Assembly (NCBI RefSeq): GCF_009569385.1
Contig: NZ_WBOF01000001.1
Coordinates: 4,937,501-5,001,500, forward strand
Length of the DNA stretch: 64,000 nt
Source: Streptomyces kaniharaensis
GTDB lineage: Bacteria; Actinomycetota; Actinomycetes; Streptomycetales; Streptomycetaceae
Direction of reading: 5' to 3'
The notes under the pieces are model-generated. The model was not told the DNA's origin, did not search any database, and was given only the letters and a program-made list of their open reading frames with translations. The translations under genes were made by a program, and so were the position numbers. Positions 42,468 to 51,200 of this stretch are shown piece after piece. Numbering within the stretch: the first letter of the stretch is position 1; each line of letters begins with the position of its first letter.

Positions 42468-44842
42468 CGTTCTCCCGCTGCCTCGGCGCCGAGCTGGGCG
42501 AGGAGCGAGTCCACCTCCTCCGGTGAGAGCGAGTCGACGTCGGCGAGGAGCTGTTCCAGCCGGTCGGGGTCGTCGAGGGTGAGTGGCGCGCCGTCGGCGG
42601 CCGGCGGGGCGAGCTCCAGGGCGAGCTCGGGGGCGAGCGCGGCGACCGACGCGTCGCGCAGTAGGCGCACGATCGGCACCGCGAGGTCGAGGTCGGCCTC
42701 GATCCGCCGGGACAGCTCCAGGCCCATGATCGAGTCGAGGCCGAGGGAGTTGAGCGGACGGTCGTGGTCGACGCCGCCGGCCGGCAGCCGCAGCACCCGC
42801 TCGGCCTCCCGGGCCAGGTAGTCGGCGAGCTGCTGCACCCGCTGCTCGCCGTCGACGGCGAGCAGGGCCTCGCGCGGCGAGGTCTCGGCGGCGGTCGGGT
42901 CGGTCGTGGCGGTGCCGGCGGGCAGGACGACGCGGTCGGCGCGGGCCAAGACGGCGCCAGCGGCGTCGAGGACGGCGGCGGTGTACTGCGGGCCGGTGGC
43001 CGCGACGTCGGTGGCCGGCCACAGGCGGATCCAGCGGGCCTGCCCGTCCTTGCCCGGAGCCTGCTCCCAGCCGACGAGGGCGGTCGGCAGGCCGGGGGTG
43101 ACCTCGGGGTGGAGCAGCACCTCCAGCGCGGACAGGCCGTGCGGCAGCAGCCGCAGCAGCTGCCCGCCGGTGGCGTCCGCGAGCCGGAGGTCGACCAGCT
43201 CCCGCTCCCCAACGGCGTTGTCGGGGCGGCCGGCGGCCTGGTCGGCCGCCAGGTCGGGAGCCTCGGGAGCCGGGCCCGCGGGACGGGTGGTGGCCACCGC
43301 CCGCCGGGTCCAGCCACCGGCCGCGGTGCGCGCGTGCACCTCGACGGTGCCGGGCGCGACGGTGACGGCGACGAGGTCCTCGTCCGGGGCGTCCGCCCCG
43401 GTCAGCCGGACGTCGGTGACCGTGCGCGGACCGGCCGCGCGGGTGGCGTGCGCGGCGGCGGCCAGGGCGGTGGCGATGATCTCGGTGCGGGCCGTGCCGG
43501 GCCGGTGCCCGGCGGAGCCGGTGGTGCTGACGGCCCGCCAGAGCCCGGTGCCCTCGGCCGCGGCGGGCGCGGGCGCGTCGACCGGGGTGCCGGCCAGGGC
43601 GTCCCAGTCGAGGTCGGCGCCGGCCTCGAAGAGCCGTACCGCCGCGTCGAGCAGGGTGTCGCGGCCGCCGTGGTCGCGCTGCAGGGTCGGGATGACGTCG
43701 CAGCCGTCGCCCAGGATCTCGCGGATCGAGGGCTGCAGGGTGGGGTGGGCACCGACCTCGACGAAGGTGCGGTAGCCGGCCGCGGCGAGGGCGTGCACGG
43801 CCTGTGCGAAGCGCACCGGCTCGCGCAGGTTAGCGCCCCAGTAGCGGGCGTCCAGCTCGGCCGGGTCGATGAAGTCGCCGGTGACGGTGGAGACCAGCGC
43901 GCCGCTCGCCGCGGCCGGCACCAAATCCTGGAACCGGTCGGCGAGTTGTGCGCGCAGCGGCTCCAGGTACCGGCTGTGGAAGGCGACGGTGCCGGGCAGC
44001 ACCCGGGCGAAGACGCCCTCGGCCGCCAGCTCGTCGACGATCGCGCGCACCTCCTCGTCACGGCCGGCGATCAGGGTGGAGCTCGGCCCGTTCCACGCGG
44101 CGACGTCCGTGCCGGGGCCGAGCCGGTCCAGCAACTCGGCGACCCGGTCGGCCGGTCGGCCGAGCAGGGCGGTCAGGCCGGTGCCGACCGCGTCGCGCAT
44201 CAGCGTCCCGCGGGCGGCGGCCAGCCGCAGACCGGTGTCCAGGTCGAGCACGCCGGAGACCACGGCGGCGGACAGCTCCCCGAGGCTGTGGCCGACACAG
44301 GCGGACCAGGTGACGCCCCAGTGCGCCAGCACCCGGGCGACGGTCACCTGGAGGGCGACCAGCACGGGCTGGAGCACCGCCGGATCGGTCAGCCGCTCGG
44401 CGGCCGACGGATCCGCGCCCGCGCCGAACCCGTCCAGCAGGGACCAGCCGGCCGCGTCCCGCAGGACGCGGTCGCAGTCGGCCAGCACCTCGGCCGCGAC
44501 GGGGTCGGCCGCGAGCAGTTCGGCCACCATGGCGGGCCACTGGTTGCCCTGGCCGGAGAAGACCAGGGCGACCGGCCCGGTGCCCGGGGACGGCGCGGGC
44601 GGGTTCTGCCGGAGCTCGGCCAGCCACTGGCGGGCCTGCTCCGGCGAGTGCGCCCGCACCGCCCGGCGGTAACGGTGGCGGGTGCCGGGAACGGCGGCTC
44701 CGTGGAGAGGGCCAGCGGGCTCACCGCGGCCCTGCTCCAGCGCGTCCGCGCAGGCGGCGGCCCGGGCAGCGAAGGCCTGTGGGTCTTCCCCGGACAGTGG
44801 GAGCAGGGCGACCGGGTGCGGTCGTCCGTGGTGCGCGTGCAT
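42464..44842 (-). CDS. AT-(degenerate DH-like)-ACP protein lacking a KS (second half of a split module)
   Basis: 792 residues. The AT begins at VALVFSGQGNQWPAM (91-105), with GHSLGE at 184-189 (Ser186) and GTVAFHSRYLEP near 284-295, closest to malonyl-type ATs. The region from about 430 to 670 looks like two hotdog halves, with DH-like phrases such as WIRLWPATDV and YTAAVLDAAGAVLARADRV, but no HxxxGxxxxP motif is visible. The ACP has NSLGLDSIMGLEL (Ser704). A C-terminal tail with SLSPEEVDSLLAQL may dock to the NRPS. There is no KS at all. The ATG at 44842 is chosen over a GTG at 44857 because GGAGGGGA lies just before it. It presumably works with the KS of the 45397-48207 protein, much as MbtC (KS) and MbtD (AT...ACP) divide a module in mycobactin synthesis. 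Confidence 0.88.
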   Translation of the reverse strand: MHAHHGRPHPVALLPLSGEDPQAFAARAAACADALEQGRGEPAGPLHGAAVPGTRHRYRRAVRAHSPEQARQWLAELRQNPPAPSPGTGPVALVFSGQGNQWPAMVAELLAADPVAAEVLADCDRVLRDAAGWSLLDGFGAGADPSAAERLTDPAVLQPVLVALQVTVARVLAHWGVTWSACVGHSLGELSAAVVSGVLDLDTGLRLAAARGTLMRDAVGTGLTALLGRPADRVAELLDRLGPGTDVAAWNGPSSTLIAGRDEEVRAIVDELAAEGVFARVLPGTVAFHSRYLEPLRAQLADRFQDLVPAAASGALVSTVTGDFIDPAELDARYWGANLREPVRFAQAVHALAAAGYRTFVEVGAHPTLQPSIREILGDGCDVIPTLQRDHGGRDTLLDAAVRLFEAGADLDWDALAGTPVDAPAPAAAEGTGLWRAVSTTGSAGHRPGTARTEIIATALAAAAHATRAAGPRTVTDVRLTGADAPDEDLVAVTVAPGTVEVHARTAAGGWTRRAVATTRPAGPAPEAPDLAADQAAGRPDNAVGERELVDLRLADATGGQLLRLLPHGLSALEVLLHPEVTPGLPTALVGWEQAPGKDGQARWIRLWPATDVAATGPQYTAAVLDAAGAVLARADRVVLPAGTATTDPTAAETSPREALLAVDGEQRVQQLADYLAREAERVLRLPAGGVDHDRPLNSLGLDSIMGLELSRRIEADLDLAVPIVRLLRDASVAALAPELALELAPPAADGAPLTLDDPDRLEQLLADVDSLSPEEVDSLLAQLGAEAAGER

Positions 44843-44884
44843 GAGATTCCCCTCCACGGGCTTCTGTTCCTGGATTTCCGGCCG

Positions 44885-45325
44885 TCAGCTGTAGATCTGG
44901 GCCTTGACGACCTCGAGGGTGGCGGCGGGGTCCCACTCGTTCTGGGCGTCGATGATCCGGCCGTCCTTGAACCGGGTGCGGCCGGTGTAGTGGATGGTGA
45001 ACGGCTTGTTGGTGGGCTCCAGACCCATGACGGCGCCGCGGTGCACGCCGTGGAAGGTCCAGTTGAGGTGCACCCAGTCGTCCTCCCACTTCACGATCTC
45101 GAACTCGTAGGTGGGGTCGAGCTTCTCGCGCATCTCGACCATGCCGGCCTTGATGCCCGCCAGGTCGGGCTCGGTGTTCTCGAAGCCCAGCGCCGACTCG
45201 TCGGTGTGGTGGACGAAGTCGGGGTGGATGAACTCGTCCAGGACGTCGTCGTTGCGGCCGTTGAGGTGCTCGGTCAGGTAGCGCTTGAGGAGCGCCTCGG
45301 CGGCCTTCTGCTCTTCCGGAGTCAT
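44885..45325 (-). CDS. SnoaL-like / NTF2-fold protein
   Basis: 146 residues, the size of SnoaL-type polyketide cyclases and related NTF2-fold proteins. It begins TPEEQKAAEALLKRYLTEHL, with FIHPDFVHHTD and a late FKDGRIIDAQNEWD segment, the family's usual final strands. Members catalyse aldol cyclisation, hydroxylation, dehydration or isomerisation, or have no known reaction. ATG at 45325 with GGAAG upstream. It lies exactly between the two halves of a split PKS module, 71 bp after the KS-containing gene and 42 bp before the AT-ACP gene. It may therefore act on the carrier-bound intermediate at this step. Confidence 0.85.
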   Translation of the reverse strand: MTPEEQKAAEALLKRYLTEHLNGRNDDVLDEFIHPDFVHHTDESALGFENTEPDLAGIKAGMVEMREKLDPTYEFEIVKWEDDWVHLNWTFHGVHRGAVMGLEPTNKPFTIHYTGRTRFKDGRIIDAQNEWDPAATLEVVKAQIYS

Positions 45326-45396
45326 GGAACTTCCTTCTTTCGGTGATGGATTGCGATGGATCGGGATGGATCGGGATGGTCTGAGGGGGGCGCCGC

Positions 45397-48207
45397 TCAG
45401 GCGGTGAGCGGCACCCGGACGGCGGCCGGGGCGTCCTCGCCCACGCACCACAGCGGTGCGCGCAGGGCGGTGTCGTGCAGCGCGCCGACCAGGGCGGCGG
45501 TGGCCGCCGCGCCGGCCGGGAGCGAGGGGCTGCCCGGCACGGGGGTGCGGTCCAGGGCGAGCAGCGAGAGCACGCCCGCGAGGGCGGTCGCGTCGCCGGT
45601 CGCGCCGCGCAGCAGCCCGGCGAGCTCCCGGCGGCCGGTGTCCGGCCCGGGCAGGTCGACCCGCAGGGTCCGGGCGCCGGCGGGCAGCCGGTCCAGGGCC
45701 TCGCACGCCTCGGCGCCGTCGGCGCCCGCGGCCGGGACGACGACCAGCCAGGTCTCCCCGGCCGCCGCGGACTCGGGAAGCCGATCGTCGGGCTGCCAGC
45801 CGGTCCGCAGGCCGGCCGGCGGCTGGGCGGGCCGGGTGCGGCCGGCGCTGTGGAAGCGCTCGGCCGCGAGGTCGGGCCAGTAGCGCTCGCGGGCGAAGGC
45901 GTAGCTCGGCAGGTCGGTGCGGCGCGCGCCCCGGCCGGCGTAGAACGCCTCCCAGTCCAGGTCGACGCCCCGCACGTGCAGCTCGCCGGAGAGCCGGGCG
46001 GTCGCGTCCGGTCCCGCGTCGGGCGCCAGGACGCTCGCGCCGGCGGCGGTCAGCGCCCGCACGGTGCCGGGGGAGGCCAGCGGGACGAGGAACAGGCTCT
46101 TCCCGCCGGGGAGTTCGCCGGAGCCGGACCGGCCCGCGAGCACCGCGCGCAGGCCGTCGGCCAGCGGCAGCCTACCGTCCGCGACGGCCGCGGCCGCCTC
46201 GCCCGGGCCGCCGGTGCCGAGGACCGCGGTGGGCCGGACGCCCCAGGCGCGCCACTGCGCGGCCAGCGCGACCAGCACCGAGAACAGCACCGGCGCGGCG
46301 ACCTCGGGCAGCGCGGGGGAGGGGGCCTCCGGCTCGTCCGCCAGCACCGCCCACAGCGACCAGTCGACCAGGCCTGCCAGGGCCTGCTCACAGGCGCTGA
46401 TCCGCTCGGCGAAGACCGGTGCGTCCAGCGGCAGTTGGGCGGCAAGAAGGCTCCAGGAACGGACCGCCTCCAGGTCGCCGGGCAGGACCAGGGCGAGGTC
46501 CGGCTCGGTCCGGGCGCTGCCCCGCAGCAGGGTCGGCGACTCGCCGCCGGCGGCGAGCACCCGCAGGTCCTCGGCCGCGCCCCGGGCGTCGTCGACCAGC
46601 AGGACGGCCCGGTGTTCCAGCCGCGCGCGGGTGGTGGCGAGGGAGTAGCCGAGGTCCGCCGGCGTGGCGTCCGGGTGCTCGGCCAGGTGCCTGCGCAGAC
46701 GCTCGGCCTGGCCGCGCAGCGCGGCGGCGCTGTGGGCGCCGATCGGCCAGGGCAGCGTGGCCGACCGTACCGGCCCCGGGGCCTCCGTGGCGGGCTCGGC
46801 CTCCGGCTCGGGGGCCTGCTCGACGATCACGTGCGCGTTGGTCCCGCTCATGCCGAACGAGGAGACCGCGGCGCGGCGCGGCCGTCCGGTCTCGGGCCAG
46901 GGTGTGGTCTCGTCGAGCAGCCGCAGCACCCCCGCGTCCCAGTCGACGTGCTCGCTGCGCCGCTCGGCGTGCAGGGTCCGGGGCAGTGCCCCGTGGCGGA
47001 GCGCCAGCACCGCCTTCATGACGCCGGCGACGCCCGCCGCGGCCTGCGTGTGGCCGAGGTTGGACTTGACCGAGCCGAGCAGCAGCGGCCGGTCCGCGGG
47101 CCGGTTGCGGCCATAGGTGGCGAGCAGCGCGCCGGCCTCGATCGGGTCGCCGAGCGGGGTTCCGGTGCCGTGCGCCTCGATCGCGTCGACCTCGGCCGCG
47201 GACAGGCCCGCGTCGGCGAGCGCCTCGCGGATCACGCCCTCCTGGGCCGGGCCGCTGGGCGCGGTGATGCCGTTGCTGGCGCCGTCCTGGCCGATCGCCG
47301 TGCCGCGCAGCACCGCGAGCACCGGGTGGCCGTTGCGGCGCGCGTCGGAGAGCCGCTCCAGCACCAGCAGGCCCACGCCCTCGGCCATGCCGAAGCCGTC
47401 CGCCTCGGCCGAGAACGCCTTGCAGCGCCCGTCCCGGGAGAGCGCCCGCATCCGGCTGAACTCCACCAGCATCTCGGGCGTCGCCATCACGGTGGCGCCG
47501 CCGGCCAGGGCCAGCGAGCACTCCCGGGCGCGCAGCGCCTTGACGGCCAGGTGGACGGCGACCAGCGAGGAGGAGCAGGCGGTGTCGACCGAGACGGCCG
47601 GGCCCTCGAGGCCGAAGGCGTAGGAGAGCCGGCCGGAGGCGACGCTGGTGCCGTTGCCGCTGACCAGGTGGCCCTCGTAGCTCTCCGGCTCGGCCTGGAG
47701 CAGCCGCCAGTAGTCGTTGTACATCGCGCCGACGTACACGCCGGTGCGCGAGCCCTTCAGGCCGCGCGGGTCGATGCCGGCCCGCTCGAACGCCTCCCAG
47801 GTCACCTCCAGCAGCAGCCGGTGCTGCGGGTCCATGCCGGTCGCCTCGCGCGGGCTGATGCCGAACAGCAGCGGGTCGAACTCGGTGGCGCCGTCGAGGA
47901 ATCCGCCCTCCAGGGTGTAGCTGTGGCCGAGCGCGTCGGCGTCCTGGGCGTACAGCTCGCCGGGGTTCCAGCCGCGGTCGCCGGGCAGGTCGGAGACCGC
48001 GTCGCGGCCGTCCAGCAGCAGCTGCCAGAGCTCCTCGGGGGAGGTCACGCCGCCGGGGTAGCGGCAGCCCATGGCGACCACGGCGACGGGCTCCTGGCGG
48101 GCCTGCTCCAGGTCCTGCAGGCGCTGCCGGGTGGCGGCCAGCTCCATCGTGACGCGCTTGAGGTACTCCGCGAGCTTGGCGTCCGTCGGCCGGGCGTCGT
48201 TCGACAT
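45397..48207 (-). CDS. PKS fragment: KS with inactive, truncated AT and KR stub, no ACP
   Basis: 936 residues. A coiled-coil docking helix (LAEYLKRVTMELAATRQRL) at 12-30, then a complete KS with DTACSSS (Cys211), EAHGTGT and KSNLGHTQ. The AT that follows lacks the usual GQGSQW motif (LVLPGDLEAVRSW instead), has GTGGPGE where GHSxGE belongs, and misses the C-terminal half with the substrate motif. Then comes LPSYAFARERYW and the first half of a structural KR subdomain (TWLVVVPA ... LWCVGEDAP), ending with a TGA. No KR active site and no ACP. It must rely on the AT-ACP protein at 42464-44842. ATG at 48207 with GAAGGA upstream is preferred over an upstream start at 48252. Confidence 0.9.
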   Translation of the reverse strand: MSNDARPTDAKLAEYLKRVTMELAATRQRLQDLEQARQEPVAVVAMGCRYPGGVTSPEELWQLLLDGRDAVSDLPGDRGWNPGELYAQDADALGHSYTLEGGFLDGATEFDPLLFGISPREATGMDPQHRLLLEVTWEAFERAGIDPRGLKGSRTGVYVGAMYNDYWRLLQAEPESYEGHLVSGNGTSVASGRLSYAFGLEGPAVSVDTACSSSLVAVHLAVKALRARECSLALAGGATVMATPEMLVEFSRMRALSRDGRCKAFSAEADGFGMAEGVGLLVLERLSDARRNGHPVLAVLRGTAIGQDGASNGITAPSGPAQEGVIREALADAGLSAAEVDAIEAHGTGTPLGDPIEAGALLATYGRNRPADRPLLLGSVKSNLGHTQAAAGVAGVMKAVLALRHGALPRTLHAERRSEHVDWDAGVLRLLDETTPWPETGRPRRAAVSSFGMSGTNAHVIVEQAPEPEAEPATEAPGPVRSATLPWPIGAHSAAALRGQAERLRRHLAEHPDATPADLGYSLATTRARLEHRAVLLVDDARGAAEDLRVLAAGGESPTLLRGSARTEPDLALVLPGDLEAVRSWSLLAAQLPLDAPVFAERISACEQALAGLVDWSLWAVLADEPEAPSPALPEVAAPVLFSVLVALAAQWRAWGVRPTAVLGTGGPGEAAAAVADGRLPLADGLRAVLAGRSGSGELPGGKSLFLVPLASPGTVRALTAAGASVLAPDAGPDATARLSGELHVRGVDLDWEAFYAGRGARRTDLPSYAFARERYWPDLAAERFHSAGRTRPAQPPAGLRTGWQPDDRLPESAAAGETWLVVVPAAGADGAEACEALDRLPAGARTLRVDLPGPDTGRRELAGLLRGATGDATALAGVLSLLALDRTPVPGSPSLPAGAAATAALVGALHDTALRAPLWCVGEDAPAAVRVPLTA

Positions 48208-48256
48208 GGTCGAGTCCTTCGTGTGTGCGGGAGGTGTGGGCGTGGCGGTCACGGCG

Positions 48257-51200
48257 TCAGACCCCCAGCTCCTGGTCGATGAAGGCGAGCACCTCGTCGA
48301 CGTCGGCGTCGGCCAGGTGGGCGGCCTGCGCGGGCTGTTCGGCGGGCGCCACCTTGGCCAGGAGCGCGCGCAGCCGCTCGACCAGCTCCGGGTGCCCCGG
48401 CTCGTCCGGGCCGACGGCGAGCAGGCTCGCCTCCAGCCGGTCGAGGTCCTCGGCCGGGTTGCCGGCCGGAGCGGGGGCGCCGGCCGGCGGCGTGCCCTCG
48501 CCCGCCAGCCGGTACAGGTGCGCGGACAGCTCCGCGACCGTCGGGTGGTCGAAGACGAGCGTGGCGGGCAGCCGCAGCCCGGTGGCCGCGGAGAGCCGGT
48601 TGCGCAGCTCGACCGCGAACAGCGAGTCGAAGCCCATGCTGCGGAAGGCGCGGTCGGGCTCGACCTCGTCAGGCCCGGCCAGGCCGACCACGGCCGCGAC
48701 GTGGGCGCGGAGCAGGTCGCGTACCAGGCGCTCGCCCTCCGGTGCGGAGAGCGCCGCCAGCCGCTCGGCGAGCGGATCGGCGGAGCCGTCGGCGGCCGCG
48801 TCGGGCTCCTTCTCGGCGGCCACGAGGCGGCGGACGTCGGGGAGTTCGCGCAGCAGCGGACCGGGCCGGGTGGCCGTGTAGACGGGGTAGAACCGCTTCC
48901 AGTCCATGTCGGCGACGACCACCGCGACGTCCTGCCGGTCGAGCGCGGCGCCGAGTGCGGCGATCCCGGTCTCCGGGGTCATCGCCAGCACGCCGAACCG
49001 GTCGAGCCGCGAGCCGATCTCCTCGTCGGCCATACCGCCGCCGCCCCACTGGCCCCAGGCCACCGCGGTGGCGGCCAGGCCGGTGCCGCGCCGGTGCTCG
49101 GCGAGGGCGTCGAGGTAGGCGTTGGCGGCCCCATAGGCGCCCTGACCGGCGCTGCCCCAGATGCCGGCACCCGAGGAGTACAGGACGAAGGCGTCCAGGT
49201 CGTCGCCGAGCAGCTCGTCCAGGTGCGCGGCGCCGGCAGCCTTGCCGGCCAGGACGGTCGCGACCTCGGCCAGGGTGGCGTCGGCGAGCGGGAAGGTGTC
49301 GCCCGCGCCCGCCGTGTGGACCACCGCGCGGACGGTACGGCCGTCCTCGGCGAGCGTCCGCAGCAGGTCTTCGAGCGCCGCGCGGTCGGCGACGTCGCAG
49401 GCGGCGACCGTCACCTCGGCGCCCGACTCCCTTAGCTCGTCTGCGAGTTCGGCGGAACCGGGGGCGTCGGCCCCGGCCCGGCTGGTCAGCACCAGGTGCT
49501 CGGCACCCGAGCGGGCCAGCCAGCGGGCGGCGTGGCCGCCGAGCGCCCCGGTGCCGCCGGTGACCAGCACCGTCCCGGCGGGCCGCCACGGCTCGGTGTC
49601 CGGCGCCGCGGTGGCCGCGGCCCGCTCCAGGCGGCGGACGTACGGGCCCGACGGGCGCACCGCGTACTCGACGTCGCCGGTCTGCCGGTCGCCCGCCGCG
49701 CCGAGGACGGCGGCGAGGTGCGCGGCCACCCGGGCGTCGAGGTGTTCGGGCAGGTCGATCAGGCCGATCAGGCGCCGCGGTTCCTCCAGCCCGGCCACCC
49801 GGGCCAGGCCCCAGACCATCGCCTGCACGGGGCTGGCCAGGTGCTCGCCGGGTGCCACCGCGACGGCCTGACGGGTCGCCAGCCACAGCGGCAGCGCACT
49901 GCCGCCGTCGCGCAGCGCCTGGAGCAGCGCCAGCACGCCGGCCAGGCCGCGCGGCACCGCCGGGTGCCGCGGATGCGGCTCCTCGTCGACCGCGAGCAGG
50001 GCGAGGACGCCGGAGAGGTCCGGGTGCTCGTCGAGCAGTCGGGCCATCGTGGCGCGGTCGGCCGTGGCGCCGTCCACCGGGACGGTGACGGCGCGGGCGC
50101 CGTGCTCCTCCAGGGCCCGGACCACGCCCAGCACCCAGCCGTCCTGGACCAGTTCGGCGGGCACCGGCACCAGCCAGGTGCCGCGCACCGGCGCCGCCTC
50201 GGCGGGGCGCACCGGCGTCCAGCGGACCCGGTAGCGCAGCCGGTCCAGGCGGGCCGACGCGTCGGACAGCTGCTCCGGCTCGACCGGCCGCCCGGACACC
50301 GAGCCGACGCTGACCACCGGCAGGCCGTCCAGGCCCACCAGGTCGGCGCTCACCGCGTGCTCGCCGTCGCGCCGGATGCGCACCCGCACGGCCGGCACGC
50401 CCGCACGGTGCACCGCGACGCGGTTCCAGCTGAACGGCAGCACCGGCCGCTCGCCGTCGAACATGCCGACCAGCGCGGCGTGCATCGCCGCGTCCAGCAG
50501 CGCCGGGTGGACCGCGTACGCGCCCGCCTGCTCCGCCTCGGCGGCGTTCAGCGCCACCTCGGCGAAGTACTCGCCGTCGCGCCGCCACAGCTCGCGCACG
50601 CCCCGGAACACCGGGCCGTAGTCGTAGCCGCGCTCCGCGAGCGAGTCGTACATGCCGGCGACGTCGACGGACTCGGCGCCCGCCGGCGGCCAGGCGCCCA
50701 GCTGCGCGCCGGCCGGGGCCGGGTCTGCGGCGAGCAGGCCGGCTGCGTGGCACCGCCACCGCTCCTCGCCGTCACCGTCCGGGCGGGAGTCCTCGCGGGA
50801 GTCCGGGCGGGAGTAGATGCCCAGCGGACGCAGGCCCGTGGCGTCCGGGGCGCCGAGGGTGACCTGCACCCGCACGGCGCCGCTCTCCGGCAGCACCAGC
50901 GGGGCCTGCAGGGTGAGCTCCTCGACCCGGTCGCAGCCGGCCTCGGCGCCCGCCCGCAGGGCGAGCTCCAGCAGCCCGGTGCCCGGGACGAGGACGGTGC
51001 CGGCCACGCCGTGGTCGGCCAGCCAGGGGTGGGTGTGCAACGAGAGGCGCCCGGTGAAGACCCGTCCGGCGCCGTCCGCGAGGTCGACGGCCGCGCCGAG
51101 CAGCGGGTGCCCGGCGGCGGTCAGGCCGGCCGCGGTGACGTCGGCGGTGCCCGCGCCGGTGCTCTCCAGCCAGAAGCGCCGGTGCTGGAAGGCGTAGGTC

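Noticed and set aside
28533..42821. Very long plus-strand open frames opposite the NRPS and PKS genes (28533-33026 and 35883-42821)
   Set aside because: Low-complexity Gly/Arg/Val/Gln-rich translations with no motifs. They mirror the codon-position GC bias of the genuine minus-strand genes, which show complete domain motifs.
45397..48207. Missing AT/KR/ACP of this PKS explained by a frameshift
   Set aside because: No AT, KR or ACP motifs were found in other frames of 44885-46400. The sequence runs directly into the SnoaL-like gene, so a true truncation is more likely.
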